The notes: a model not told the origin generated them from the sequence alone. A stretch of 64,000 nucleotides of DNA from Fluviicola sp. (GCA_002734085.1 NVXV01000007.1:27060-91059), one strand, 5' to 3'; counted from the stretch's first letter, positions 1 to 8,903 are shown. Program-made: numbers and translations.

Positions 1-1065
1 AAATAGCTCAGAACTAACCGTTACAACAGAACTTGGATAAAAATCACTTCCTTGATAGTAATCAATTGGAATTTCAAGTGTAGCTTCGTGAATAATCACA
101 TCTTTTGGAATATCATTTAACGAAGGAAAATCTATTTTCGCTCTACTTTTAAATGTTTGCGCATAGTACTGGTCTTGCCCTTCCGTCGAGTCATCAAGGA
201 CAACTTGCACATCAGTTCCAGCGTTATCAATATCTATATGATTGAAATCTACGAGTGAACCAGAAACTAAAAAGTCAAATTCAAAAGAATCCCCAGTGTC
301 GTTGTCCGTATAATAAACGGTCATCTTAGATGCTGGATTGGTAGTCGCTAAATAAAGAATTGTTCCAACCCCAGGACTTTGCATCCCATTGTTTACTTTA
401 AAATGCAACCCTTTGAAATCGTCCAAAAATGTTTCGCTATCAGGAGACCCTGCAGCAAGATTCATTAGATAACTACCAAAACTTGTGTCTAATGGAATTC
501 TCAATTGCGGATTTAATGTGTCATCTCCCACAATCGCTTCATTTAATGGATCAGGTAAAATTTGTCCTGTACCATCAACTAAATTTGTTGGATTTGTTGC
601 AGCGCTTGAAGAAGAAAGGTAGGAAGAGTCTCTTGTCAAGACATCAGTTATTTCATAAACTTCAAATGTTTGCTGGCTTATTCCCCCGTAATAACCGCCA
701 TATTCAAAAGCCATAACAATTGAATCAACTGTGTAATTTGTTGGAAAATCTGGGTTAAACCCTTCTACGGTCAGTTGAGTGTAAAAACTAGCATCAACAT
801 TTCCAAAAATGGGATCGTTATAAGAGCCCAATAAATTAAAACGAGGATCCATAGATACTGTTGAATCTTCTTCAATTGTATAAGTTAGCAACTGAAAAGT
901 GTCTACACCACTTGACGTTAACTCAGAGCCAGGAGGCAAAGCTCCTTCACCAATTGGACTTTTCTTCTTTTTACAAGACGTAGCGACAAGTGCTAAACAA
1001 AAAAAAGCAGCGGAAAGCATTAATGCCCCCCGCCACGTAATTACATTTTTAATTTTTATCATCAT
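1..1065 (-). CDS. DUF4270-like outer-surface lipoprotein, C-terminus missing
   Basis: The frame is open on the minus strand from the ATG at 1065 down to base 1, so 355 codons are visible and the 3' end lies outside the window. The protein starts with a short basic N-terminus, a hydrophobic core and the lipobox LVATSC followed by KKKK, so it is an exported lipoprotein. The mature part is rich in beta-prone, Ser/Thr/Asp-rich sequence (for example SELTSSGVDTFQL near the start), typical of DUF4270 proteins of Flavobacteriales, whose role is unknown. The ATG overlaps the stop of the GT5-domain gene (ATGA), so the two are translationally coupled. This gene next to a lone starch-synthase domain and panC is a known Bacteroidota arrangement. 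The family call rests on context plus sequence feel. Confidence 0.75.
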   Translation of the reverse strand, partial: MMIKIKNVITWRGALMLSAAFFCLALVATSCKKKKSPIGEGALPPGSELTSSGVDTFQLLTYTIEEDSTVSMDPRFNLLGSYNDPIFGNVDASFYTQLTVEGFNPDFPTNYTVDSIVMAFEYGGYYGGISQQTFEVYEITDVLTRDSSYLSSSSAATNPTNLVDGTGQILPDPLNEAIVGDDTLNPQLRIPLDTSFGSYLMNLAAGSPDSETFLDDFKGLHFKVNNGMQSPGVGTILYLATTNPASKMTVYYTDNDTGDSFEFDFLVSGSLVDFNHIDIDNAGTDVQVVLDDSTEGQDQYYAQTFKSRAKIDFPSLNDIPKDVIIHEATLEIPIDYYQGSDFYPSSVVTVSSELF

Positions 1066-1886
1066 TGAATCAATGCTTCTTCTTCTATTACTTTGTCAAA
1101 AAATTCACTTACCACTTTTGGCTGAACTTCTTCTGATTCGAATTCCATTTTATGTCCATCGCAATTATCGAAAGCTTCTTTTAAATCATCATTAAGCGCT
1201 TCACTTCCCATGACCACTCCATCTGAGTATTTAATAGCTGTTTTACTCAAGCTATTGTGATCACCTTCTTTAATTGCGTCGATAATACCTTCATCGAATC
1301 CTTCAAACTTAAGTTTTTCCGCAAAACGATCATCCCAATTTTTGTTAAAGGAGTCATCGTACAATGAATAAACGACTTTTGTGTCAGAAAAGTGTGGATC
1401 ATTGTTATAAATGTCTTTTACATACATCGGCATAAGTGAGGTCATCCATCCGTGACAGTGAATGACATCAGGCTTCCAACCTAATTTTTTGACTGTTTCC
1501 AAAACTCCTCGGCAGAAGAACATTGAACGTTCGTCGTTATCACTAAACTCTTCGTCTTTATCATCGGTAAAAACAGCTTTTCTTTTGAAATACTCTTCGT
1601 TATCGATAAAATATACCTGCATGCGTGCAGTTGGGATTGAAGCTACTTTGATGATTAATGGATGATCCATGTCATCTATTATCAAATTCATTCCTGACAA
1701 GCGAATTACTTCGTGCAGTTGATGTCTTCTCTCGTTAATAATTCCGAAACGCGGCATAAATACGCGAATCTCCTTTCCATTTTCTTGTACTCCTTGTGGA
1801 AGCTTTCTAGCTATTGTAGAAACTTCAGACTTTGGTAAAAATGGTGTGATTTCTTGCGAAACAAAAAGAATTCTCTTTTTTTCCAT
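1062..1886 (-). CDS. Stand-alone glycogen/starch synthase N-terminal (GT5) domain protein
   Basis: The 274-residue protein opens with RILFVSQEITPFLPKSEVS and later has KPDVIHCHGWMTSLMPMYV, both matching the N-terminal Rossmann domain of bacterial glycogen synthase GlgA. The family is usually about 470-550 residues with two Rossmann domains. Here the C-terminal GT1-like half is absent and the gene ends in an acidic tail. The ADP-glucose-binding KTGGL motif that normally follows the first strand is replaced by LPKSEVS, so ordinary synthase catalysis is doubtful. It lies divergent to panC and 4 bp overlapping the downstream DUF4270 lipoprotein gene. Annotation pipelines label such proteins glycogen synthase; I would call it a GT5-domain protein of unknown activity. 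Confidence 0.85.
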   Translation of the reverse strand: MEKKRILFVSQEITPFLPKSEVSTIARKLPQGVQENGKEIRVFMPRFGIINERRHQLHEVIRLSGMNLIIDDMDHPLIIKVASIPTARMQVYFIDNEEYFKRKAVFTDDKDEEFSDNDERSMFFCRGVLETVKKLGWKPDVIHCHGWMTSLMPMYVKDIYNNDPHFSDTKVVYSLYDDSFNKNWDDRFAEKLKFEGFDEGIIDAIKEGDHNSLSKTAIKYSDGVVMGSEALNDDLKEAFDNCDGHKMEFESEEVQPKVVSEFFDKVIEEEALIQ

Positions 1887-1911
1887 GAAAGTTATTTTGG
1901 TAAAACGTATA

Positions 1912-1919
1912 CAAAAATA
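1912..1919 (-). promoter_or_regulatory. Putative -7 box (TATTTTTG) for the GT5-domain gene
   Basis: Read on the minus strand this is TATTTTTG, a match to the Bacteroidota -7 consensus TANNTTTG, 25 bases upstream of the ATG at 1886. A convincing -33 TTTG element was not seen, and such octamers are frequent in AT-rich DNA. Confidence 0.45.
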
Positions 1920-1990
1920 TAAAAAAAAAGTCGGATATTCAATATAAAAAGATAGTTTTGCCCGTTTGCGACATCAAAGAACATAGTATT

Positions 1991-2839
1991 TTGGAGAGAT
2001 TTGAAGATATAAATTCAATACGAAAAGCGTTAAAACCATTTTGGGACTCTAAGAAGATAATAGGTCTCGTACCTACTATGGGTGCTCTACATGAAGGCCA
2101 TATAAGCCTATTAAAGCAAGCAAAGCAAGAATGTGACGTTGTTGTGGTTACTATTTTTGTGAATCCTACGCAATTCAATAACTCTGGAGATTTAGATAAT
2201 TACCCACGCACAATTGATGAAGATTTGGCGCTTTTGAGAGGAGAAAACTGCGATATTGTCTTTATACCATCGGTTGAGGAAGTATATCCAAAGGATTATG
2301 AGAACATCAAAGTTGATTTATCTCCAATGGATGAGGTGATGGAAGGAGTTCACCGACCTGGACACTTCGAAGGAGTAGCAAACGTCGTTTCAAGATTTTT
2401 TAAAATCATTGAACCTCAAAAAGCTTACTTCGGAAGAAAGGATTTTCAACAAGTAACAGTAGTAGAAGAGACCGCACGTCAACTCAATTTACCAGTCGAG
2501 ATAGTTCCTGTTGAGACTTTACGTGCTTCAAATGGTTTAGCATTGAGTAGCAGAAACAAGCGATTGTCTGGAGATGAGCTTGAAAAAGCGTCAATTATTT
2601 ATAGAACACTGAATTACGGAAAAGAGCTTGCGCACCAGACTTCTCCAAAGGATGCTCTTGAAAAAATGAAAGCTTATTTTGAGAACAATTCGCTAGAGTT
2701 GGAGTATTTGGATATCGTTGATCCTAATTCATTAGAATCGTTGAATCAATACTGGGTGCCAGGCACAACAGCCTGCATTGCCGCTTTTTGTGGAGAAGTT
2801 CGTTTAATTGATAATATGGAACTAGTTCCAAATGATTAA
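1991..2839 (+). CDS. panC: Pantothenate synthetase (pantoate--beta-alanine ligase)
   Basis: PanC condenses pantoate and beta-alanine with ATP to make pantothenate, the coenzyme A precursor, in the cytosol. The sequence shows VPTMGALHEGH (ATP-binding HxGH, His34 and His37), GRKDFQQ, and LALSSRNKRLS (the KMSKS-like loop). The reading frame is open back to a TTG at 1958, but a TTG at 1991 gives MERFEDINSIRKAL. That puts the PTMG motif at residue 28, the same place as in E. coli PanC, and gives 282 residues against 283 there, so I prefer 1991. No in-frame ATG precedes the PTMG motif. It is followed 41 bases later by ribE. Confidence 0.93.
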   Translation: MERFEDINSIRKALKPFWDSKKIIGLVPTMGALHEGHISLLKQAKQECDVVVVTIFVNPTQFNNSGDLDNYPRTIDEDLALLRGENCDIVFIPSVEEVYPKDYENIKVDLSPMDEVMEGVHRPGHFEGVANVVSRFFKIIEPQKAYFGRKDFQQVTVVEETARQLNLPVEIVPVETLRASNGLALSSRNKRLSGDELEKASIIYRTLNYGKELAHQTSPKDALEKMKAYFENNSLELEYLDIVDPNSLESLNQYWVPGTTACIAAFCGEVRLIDNMELVPND

Positions 2840-2880
2840 TTTTACGTTCTAGATGGCAATGCGTACTAAAAAAATAACTC

Positions 2881-3471
2881 ATGTTTACAGGAATAATTGA
2901 ACAATTAGGGGAGATTAAAAAAATTGATAAGGAAGGGAGTAACATTCATTTTACTTTGTCAGCTCCATTTGTAGACGAGCTAAAAATAGATCAAAGTGTG
3001 GCTCATAATGGAGTTTGTCTGACTGTTGTGAAGATGGAAGGCGGCACTTATGTAGTTACTGCTATTCAAGAAACGCTTGATAAAACTAATCTTAAGAATT
3101 GGAAAGTAGGAGGCTTGGTGAATTTAGAACGATGTATGCCGGCCAATGGTCGTTTTGATGGACATATTGTGCAGGGTCATGTCGACACAACGGCAACATG
3201 TAAAAACATCCGATCTATCGATGGGAGTTGGGAGTTTGAGTTTAGTTATGACAGTGATCATATAACTGTAGAGAAAGGCTCTATTACAATTAATGGGACA
3301 AGTTTGACGGTTGTAGATTCAACAGATAATTCATTTAGTGTACATATTATCCCTTATACCTTTGATAACACAGTATTTCATACTTTGAAAACTGGAGATT
3401 TAGTCAATTTAGAATTTGATATCATTGGAAAATATGTAGATCGTCTTTTGGAGAAAAAATTTAGCAAGTAA
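2881..3471 (+). CDS. ribE: Riboflavin synthase, alpha subunit
   Basis: The enzyme dismutates two 6,7-dimethyl-8-ribityllumazine molecules to riboflavin and a pyrimidinedione. The 196-residue protein begins with the invariant MFTGIIE and contains two lumazine-binding barrels of about 95 residues each. The first has VAHNGVCLTV; the second begins GHIVQGHVD, with INGTSLTVV as the counterpart of the first barrel's NGVCLTV. Length is normal for the family (about 200 residues). It follows panC on the same strand at 41 bases, so co-transcription of the two vitamin genes is plausible. It converges on the minus-strand gene ending at 3484. Confidence 0.95.
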   Translation: MFTGIIEQLGEIKKIDKEGSNIHFTLSAPFVDELKIDQSVAHNGVCLTVVKMEGGTYVVTAIQETLDKTNLKNWKVGGLVNLERCMPANGRFDGHIVQGHVDTTATCKNIRSIDGSWEFEFSYDSDHITVEKGSITINGTSLTVVDSTDNSFSVHIIPYTFDNTVFHTLKTGDLVNLEFDIIGKYVDRLLEKKFSK

Positions 3472-3483
3472 ACTTAAGTAGTG

Positions 3484-4035
3484 CTACAACCACTTGCGTC
3501 TTAGTGACCTATCTAGCTTTCGCATTAATTTTTTTAAAACAGCATCTCTTGATCCAACTGTCCCTGTTCTAATTAATTCATAGAGCACTGGTTCTCCATC
3601 TTTATAAAAGGTAATTGAAAAGGTTACTGATGTTGCGCTTTCACGGTAGAGAGGGAAAAGGTGACCGGCTTCGAGTTCCTCTTCTAATGATTTGATATTT
3701 TCGGAAGGTTTAAATCTTTTGTCGTACCCCCGAACAGAAATAAGCATATAGGTATCAATTCCTTCGTCTTTCAAGGATTTTTGTACACTGTCGTTCAGAA
3801 GTATTTTTGGAGAGCCTCCTTGTTTGATAACGTTGAGTGATGCCTTTGTTTTGATATCATAAGAGTTGAAAAGCTGCATTAAACTTACCTCCAATGAATA
3901 TCTGTCTTCTTGTTTGTCTTGTTGAGCAACTACCAAAACATTATCTAATTTAAAGTCTTTATCTTCCTTGTCTTGAGCTAAAATGCTCGTTGAAAGTAAA
4001 AAACTGGCAAGAATTAAGTTAATATATATTTTCAT
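3484..4035 (-). CDS. Exported protein of unknown function, possible LpoB/DUF4136-type fold
   Basis: The 183-residue product starts with a Sec signal peptide (hydrophobic core LILASFLLSTSILAQ). The mature part begins with a strand NVLVVAQQDK, then EDRYSLEVSLMQLF, a segment with TKASLNVI, and YMLISVRGY. That order (strand, R-x-x-E helix, S-containing strand, hydrophobic strand) resembles small periplasmic alpha/beta proteins in which a variable lipoprotein-type domain binds a partner. The resemblance is by pattern only and I do not claim a family. The C-terminus is strongly basic (LRRKWL). It ends 12 bases from the end of ribE (convergent) and starts 12 bases downstream of metF on the same strand, so it may be read through from metF. 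Confidence 0.7.
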   Translation of the reverse strand: MKIYINLILASFLLSTSILAQDKEDKDFKLDNVLVVAQQDKQEDRYSLEVSLMQLFNSYDIKTKASLNVIKQGGSPKILLNDSVQKSLKDEGIDTYMLISVRGYDKRFKPSENIKSLEEELEAGHLFPLYRESATSVTFSITFYKDGEPVLYELIRTGTVGSRDAVLKKLMRKLDRSLRRKWL

Positions 4036-4046
4036 AATTGTTGATT

Positions 4047-4997
4047 TTAAAAAACTTCGCTAGCGATACTTTTTACTTCGCTAGAGTTTGACATTGTATA
4101 ATAGTGAATACATGGAACATTTGCTTCTTTTAACTCTTTGGTTTGAGCGATTCCCCATTCAATTCCTAAATTTCTTACTTCTTCATCGGTTTTACACTTG
4201 AGTAATTCACTTGATAATTCATCTGGGAAATCAATGTTAAAGAACTTTGGTAGAAAAGAAATGTGTCTTAATTTTGTTACTGGCTTAAGTCCTGGTATGA
4301 TTGGGACAGTAATTCCAGCAGCACGACATTTATCTACAAACTCAAAGAATTTTTTATTGTCGTAAAACAACTGAGTAACAATATAATCAGCTCCTTTATC
4401 CACTTTTTGCTTTAGGTATTGCAAATCTGTTGCCATATTCATGGCTTCAAAATGTTTTTCGGGATAACCAGCCGCACCTATACAGAAATTTGTTGGCTCT
4501 AATTGAATGTCATCCAGTGTATAAGTTCCTTTGTTCATCTGAACAATTTGCTCTATTAGATTAACAGCATATTTATGTCCATTTGGATTTGGAGTAAATG
4601 AGCTTTCCGTTTTAATTGGATCTCCGCGCAAAGCGAGAACATTGTCTATTCCTAAAAATTGTAGATCAATTAAAGCGTTTTCAGTTTCATCTTTACTAAA
4701 CCCACCACATATTAAGTGAGGAACAGCATCAACATGATATTTATTCATGATAGCCGCGCAAATCCCAACAGTTCCTGGACGCTTCCGTATGGCTACTTTT
4801 TCGAGTAGACCTTTATCTCTTTCTTTGTATATATATTCCTCACGGTGATAAGTAACATTAATGAATTTTGGCTTGAATTCCATTAACGGATCGATTCCAT
4901 TGAATATTGATTGAATACTTTTTCCTTTTAACGGTGGAAGGATTTCAAAAGAAAAAAGAGTTTCATTGGATTCGTTAATATGATCAATTACTTTCAT
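4047..4997 (-). CDS. metF: Methylenetetrahydrofolate reductase
   Basis: MetF is a flavoprotein TIM barrel that reduces 5,10-methylene-THF to 5-methyl-THF for methionine synthesis. Diagnostic stretches are the catalytic-glutamate strand FSFEILPP, INVTYHRE, ICGGFS, NVLALRGDP (folate/flavin-contacting RGDP), FCIGAAGYPE, DKGADYIVTQLFYD and the IIPGLKPV strand. At 316 residues it is slightly longer than E. coli MetF (296), as is usual in Bacteroidota. It is followed on the same strand by the small exported protein. No S-adenosylmethionine or cobalamin riboswitch structure was recognised upstream; only a -7 box at 5030-5037 is visible. Confidence 0.95.
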   Translation of the reverse strand: MKVIDHINESNETLFSFEILPPLKGKSIQSIFNGIDPLMEFKPKFINVTYHREEYIYKERDKGLLEKVAIRKRPGTVGICAAIMNKYHVDAVPHLICGGFSKDETENALIDLQFLGIDNVLALRGDPIKTESSFTPNPNGHKYAVNLIEQIVQMNKGTYTLDDIQLEPTNFCIGAAGYPEKHFEAMNMATDLQYLKQKVDKGADYIVTQLFYDNKKFFEFVDKCRAAGITVPIIPGLKPVTKLRHISFLPKFFNIDFPDELSSELLKCKTDEEVRNLGIEWGIAQTKELKEANVPCIHYYTMSNSSEVKSIASEVF

Positions 4998-5029
4998 CGG
5001 GATAATTTATTCAAATTTTATATCTCGAA

Positions 5030-5037
5030 CAAAAGTA
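5030..5037 (-). promoter_or_regulatory. Putative -7 box (TACTTTTG) for metF
   Basis: On the minus strand the octamer reads TACTTTTG, 32 bases before the metF ATG, and fits the Bacteroidota TANNTTTG consensus. Confidence 0.5.
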
Positions 5038-5110
5038 ATATGATAATCAAGATAAACGGGATAGACTTACTTAAAAGTTGTGAATTTTTAGTTGAATTTA
5101 ATTGTGATTC

Positions 5111-5800
5111 TTAGGGTTGATCCAAAAATAGAGCTGCTATTTTTAAATCATTAGGTGTAGTGATTTTAATATTTTCTTCATTGCTTTCTGAAAAGTTGAT
5201 TGGTCTACCTAATTTTTCAACTACACTAGCGTCATCAGTAAACGTATCTAAATATGAAATTTTATAGGCTTCTTTCAGCCATTCAGAACGAAAACATTGT
5301 GGAGTATGCACCAAAACATAGTCTTTTCTGTTGACAGCTTCGTTTCCGTCTTTCGTTTGTTTACGAATTGACTCTTTCAAAGAAACAACGGGGATACCAC
5401 TTCCTTTTTCTTCTGCTAACTGAAAAGCCTTTTGAATGGTTTGGTTATTGACGAGTGGTCGAACTCCATCATGAACAGCAATGATTTCTCCTTTAGCAAG
5501 CTGGACAGCCTTTTGAACGGAGTGATACCTTTCTTTTCCGCCTTCTATTAACTGTACTGGGATTTTGAAATTATGTTTTTCACACAATTCATTCCAGTAG
5601 GACCACCATTCTTTGGGAAGTGTTACTAGTATCTCAATGGAAGTATCGAAATCGAAAAATCGTTGGATGGTGTGCATCAAAATGGGTGTGTCTCCAAGTA
5701 ACAAAAATTGTTTTGGAACGTCACTCTTCATGCGTTTTCCAATTCCTCCTGCTGTGATAATAGCAGTTCTTTTTAAATCAGAAAGTGTAGCACTACCCAA
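5111..5800 (-). CDS. ispD: 2-C-methyl-D-erythritol 4-phosphate cytidylyltransferase
   Basis: IspD transfers CMP from CTP to methylerythritol phosphate, the third step of the MEP isoprenoid pathway. The glycine-rich nucleotide loop TAGGIGKRM with the following KQF lysine, AVHDGVRPLV, and TDDASVVE are the family motifs. At 229 residues the length is normal. There is no ATG in a suitable place; the frame begins at a TTG at 5800 (giving MGSATLSDLKRTAIITAGG), nine bases after the queA stop, which fits translational coupling to queA. Another MEP gene, dxr, lies about 50 kb away. Confidence 0.92.
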   Translation of the reverse strand: MGSATLSDLKRTAIITAGGIGKRMKSDVPKQFLLLGDTPILMHTIQRFFDFDTSIEILVTLPKEWWSYWNELCEKHNFKIPVQLIEGGKERYHSVQKAVQLAKGEIIAVHDGVRPLVNNQTIQKAFQLAEEKGSGIPVVSLKESIRKQTKDGNEAVNRKDYVLVHTPQCFRSEWLKEAYKISYLDTFTDDASVVEKLGRPINFSESNEENIKITTPNDLKIAALFLDQP

Positions 5801-5809
5801 AATAATAGA

Positions 5810-6868
5810 TTACAAAATCAACATTGCATCACCATAAGAGAAGAAACGATATTTCTCTTTGATTGCTTCTTTATAAGCTTCTTTCATCAATTCGTGACCC
5901 ATAAATGCAGATACCATCATGAGCAGTGTTGATGAAGGCGTATGAAAATTAGTAACTAAAGCATCGGCAATACTAAACTCGTAAGGAGGAAAAATAAATT
6001 TATTTGTCCATCCATCAAAAGGTTTTAGTTCGCCAAGTGTAGATACGGAGGTTTCTACTGTTCGCATGGAAGTTGTTCCAATTGCACACACTTTTTTTCT
6101 ATTTTTTTTCGCTTTATTCACAATTTCCGCAGCAACCTCAGAAACATGTGCTTCTTCAGAGTCCATTTTGTGTTTGGTTAAATCTTCAACCTCTACCTCT
6201 CTAAAAGTTCCTAATCCTACGTGAAGTGTTACTTCAGCAAAATCAATACCTTTCAGTTCTAGTCGCTTTAACAGTTGTTTAGAGAAATGCATCCCAGCAG
6301 TAGGTGCTGCAACAGCTCCTTCTTCTTTCGCGTAAATTGTTTGGTAGCGTTCTTCGTCTTGCTCTTCAACATCTCTTTTAATGTATTTTGGAAGTGGAGT
6401 TTCACCTAGTTCTGTGATTTTATCTTTGAATTCTTCGTAAGTACCATCATAAAGAAAACGCAATGTTCTTCCGCGAGAAGTTGTATTGTCGATTACTTCA
6501 GCAACTAAAGATTCGTCATCTCCAAAGTACAACTTATTTCCTATACGAATTTTTCGTGCGGGATCAACTAAAACATCCCAAAGTAAAGATTCACGATTGA
6601 GTTCTCTCAAAAGAAAGACTTCAATTTTAGCACCAGTTTTCTCCTTGTTTCCGTACATACGAGCAGGAAAAACCTTTGTGTTATTTCGAATCATAACATC
6701 ACCCTCGTCAAAGTAATTGATGATGTCTTTGAACATTTTATGTTCTATTTTACCTGTTTCACGATGTACTACCATCAGGCGAGATTCATCTCGGTTATCA
6801 ACAGGGTAATTTGCGATGAGTTCTTCCGGCAATTCGAAATCGAACTCAGATAGTTTCATTTTATTCAA
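5810..6868 (-). CDS. queA: S-adenosylmethionine:tRNA ribosyltransferase-isomerase
   Basis: QueA transfers and isomerises the ribosyl group of SAM onto preQ1 at tRNA position 34, making epoxyqueuosine. Characteristic stretches are [11 protein letters not shown] at the N-terminus, [53 protein letters not shown] and [19 protein letters not shown]. The 352 residues are normal for the family. The ATG at 6868 is used; the fourth residue is also Met, giving the more common MKLSEFDF start as an alternative. Nine bases separate it from ispD, so the two form an operon. Confidence 0.95.
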   Translation of the reverse strand: MNKMKLSEFDFELPEELIANYPVDNRDESRLMVVHRETGKIEHKMFKDIINYFDEGDVMIRNNTKVFPARMYGNKEKTGAKIEVFLLRELNRESLLWDVLVDPARKIRIGNKLYFGDDESLVAEVIDNTTSRGRTLRFLYDGTYEEFKDKITELGETPLPKYIKRDVEEQDEERYQTIYAKEEGAVAAPTAGMHFSKQLLKRLELKGIDFAEVTLHVGLGTFREVEVEDLTKHKMDSEEAHVSEVAAEIVNKAKKNRKKVCAIGTTSMRTVETSVSTLGELKPFDGWTNKFIFPPYEFSIADALVTNFHTPSSTLLMMVSAFMGHELMKEAYKEAIKEKYRFFSYGDAMLIL

Positions 6869-6891
6869 AGCGACCGTTTTTTTAAGGGCTA

Positions 6892-6899
6892 CAAAGATA
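6892..6899 (-). promoter_or_regulatory. Putative -7 box (TATCTTTG) for queA-ispD
   Basis: The minus-strand octamer TATCTTTG lies 23 bases upstream of the queA ATG and matches TANNTTTG. Confidence 0.5.
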
Positions 6900-6979
6900 A
6901 GAAATTTATCATTTGGTTATACATAAAGTTAGAAGAGAATGGTGGAAAGGCTTAAAAGTTCCATTATTGCTGTAATTCT

Positions 6980-8857
6980 CTATCTCCTTAATCGTATTCC
7001 AATCTCCAATTCCACCTCTTCACCAATTATTTTTGAAATTTTTTGTTTGACATTTTCAATTTCGACTTCCGTTGGATACTCTTTAACAATTAGGTCTAAA
7101 GACATCATTAAAGGTTTGTTGCCTATCACTTTAACATTTTCAATCTCAATGTTATTGATTTTCTTGTGATTGACAGATTGTATTATTTGATTTTCCTGGA
7201 CAACTTTAAAAAAACCATAACCCAGAGGAACGCTTAATGATAATACTACAAAAAAGGAAATTAAGACACCTTTTCGGGCTAATCGGAAGGGGCTGTACCC
7301 AGTGAATAAAAACGTTAGGGCTCCTGCTAAAACCATACCCGTTAGATTGGTGATAACAAGTAAAAATGCACCAAAAAACACTTCCCAATTTAGCCAGGCT
7401 ATTCCAATACCAGAAACTGCCAAAGGCGGAACCAGAGCAACCGATATTGCAACACCAGCAAGTGTTTTGGCGATTTCTTCACGAGAGTGAGCGTAAGCCC
7501 CTGCAGCTCCAGAAATCACCGCTATGCCTAGGTCAATAATGTTGGGCTTTATTCTAGAGGTTATTTCAATGTTCATGTTATTTATGGGAGTAATGAAAGT
7601 TAAGATAATTGCAAATAGATACCCAATGAAAAGTCCTACAACAACAGTAATAAGACTCCTTTTTATCAACGAGCGATCTTGTCTTAAAACACCCATAGAA
7701 AGGGATATTATTGGGGACATAAGTGGCGCTAAAATCATCGCACCAATTATAACTGGAGAAGAATTCGCAAAAATACCTAGCGTTGCTAAAATGACGGATA
7801 AGGTCATTAAGACCACATAGTTTTGACTGGGTCTGGAATTTTCACGAAGCTGGGTAAACAAATCTTTGTACTCTTCAGTGGAAGCGTGTGAAATCCAGGG
7901 TAAACGCTTGCGAGCTACTTCTTTTTTTACGGTTCCTTGAGGCAGGTTATTTATTTTAAAGACTTTTTTAGTTTCTGACTCCTCAAATTCTACCGTTTTG
8001 GCAGGTATAATCTTAACCCCTTTTTCAATTCGAAAGTTCAATTCAGTAGTTGACTTTATGAGTCCATCCACGTCATAACTAAATTCATTATTTGAACTTA
8101 ACTTTAATTCACTCACTTTAAGTTCTCCCAAAAAATTAAATGCTTGATTCTTTTGTTCAGCTCCAAGAAAGAGTTTTAGGAAGTAGGCTTTTATGAGTTG
8201 TAGAATACTTCTCGGTGAGAATATAAAACAATATAATAGCCCATTGTTCGAGTATTTTTCTTCAGATAGTATTCTTGAGACCATTGAGTTTTTTCCATGC
8301 TGAACAACAAGAATGTCGGTTATGGCAGTTTCAAATTCATCCTTATCCTCAACTTTAAAAGTGAATAAAGAAGCCCTGATATTTTTGAGTTTTTTTGCAA
8401 ATTGGAAAAAGCGTTTTACTTTACCAAAGATGTTTGCTTTGTTACCGTTAGAGGATAGAAAGGACATTATTTCTCCAACTGCAAAATAATTTAAAATGAT
8501 TTCATCATTGCATAATAACAAATCAGGTTCAATAGCACGTTCCGATTCCAATGCTTCACTAAAAGATTTTTCTGGGTCTTTATTTAAACTGAAACCGTTT
8601 ATGGCGTTAGAAGATTTTGGGTGACTAACAAAACCAATGGTGCATCCAGTATTTTTGATCTCGTTAATCGTTATTTTGAGCTGGTCATCGCTTAAAAAAA
8701 GAATACACGTATCACCTTCCTTCAAATCCAATGATAAATTTTCTAGAAAAGGGGTTTGGTGATCAGTTTTCTCGATAAAAATACCCTGTGTACTTTCTTT
8801 TAGTGCGCTGAAAGCTTCATCATCATAGATTAAAATTCGTTTACCAGAATTCTGCAT
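6980..8857 (-). CDS. DUF389 membrane protein fused to a degenerate diacylglycerol-kinase-like domain
   Basis: The 625-residue protein has two parts. Residues about 345-545 hold six or so membrane helices with NSSPVIIGAMILAPLMSPI, SGAAGAYAHSREEIAKTL and VALVPPLAVSGIGIA, which are hallmarks of DUF389 (TIGR00341-type) proteins of unknown transport function. A soluble tail (560-625) follows. Residues about 45-290 have the layout of a DAGK/NAD-kinase fold: a strand ending CILFLSDDQ (55-59, where GGDGT is expected), FVSHPKSSNAINGF (77-89, where PxGTxND is expected), a helix, PDLLLCNDEI, and a late DVDG (262-265) like the C-terminal DGE of YegS. The catalytic glycines are lost. It lies 46 bases downstream of truB on the same strand. 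The N-terminal domain call is inference by pattern. Confidence 0.85.
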   Translation of the reverse strand: MQNSGKRILIYDDEAFSALKESTQGIFIEKTDHQTPFLENLSLDLKEGDTCILFLSDDQLKITINEIKNTGCTIGFVSHPKSSNAINGFSLNKDPEKSFSEALESERAIEPDLLLCNDEIILNYFAVGEIMSFLSSNGNKANIFGKVKRFFQFAKKLKNIRASLFTFKVEDKDEFETAITDILVVQHGKNSMVSRILSEEKYSNNGLLYCFIFSPRSILQLIKAYFLKLFLGAEQKNQAFNFLGELKVSELKLSSNNEFSYDVDGLIKSTTELNFRIEKGVKIIPAKTVEFEESETKKVFKINNLPQGTVKKEVARKRLPWISHASTEEYKDLFTQLRENSRPSQNYVVLMTLSVILATLGIFANSSPVIIGAMILAPLMSPIISLSMGVLRQDRSLIKRSLITVVVGLFIGYLFAIILTFITPINNMNIEITSRIKPNIIDLGIAVISGAAGAYAHSREEIAKTLAGVAISVALVPPLAVSGIGIAWLNWEVFFGAFLLVITNLTGMVLAGALTFLFTGYSPFRLARKGVLISFFVVLSLSVPLGYGFFKVVQENQIIQSVNHKKINNIEIENVKVIGNKPLMMSLDLIVKEYPTEVEIENVKQKISKIIGEEVELEIGIRLRR

Positions 8858-8903
8858 TGGATATTAGTTATCATGAGATTTACTCACCACTAATATAACA
8901 TAA

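Noticed and set aside
429-1195. Two plus-strand frames of 95 and 98 codons at the left end
   Set aside because: They lie antisense to the DUF4270 lipoprotein and the GT5 gene and show no coherent protein features.
4998-5110. Possible SAM or cobalamin riboswitch before metF
   Set aside because: The gap is only 113 bases and shows no conserved riboswitch core; only a -7 box is visible.
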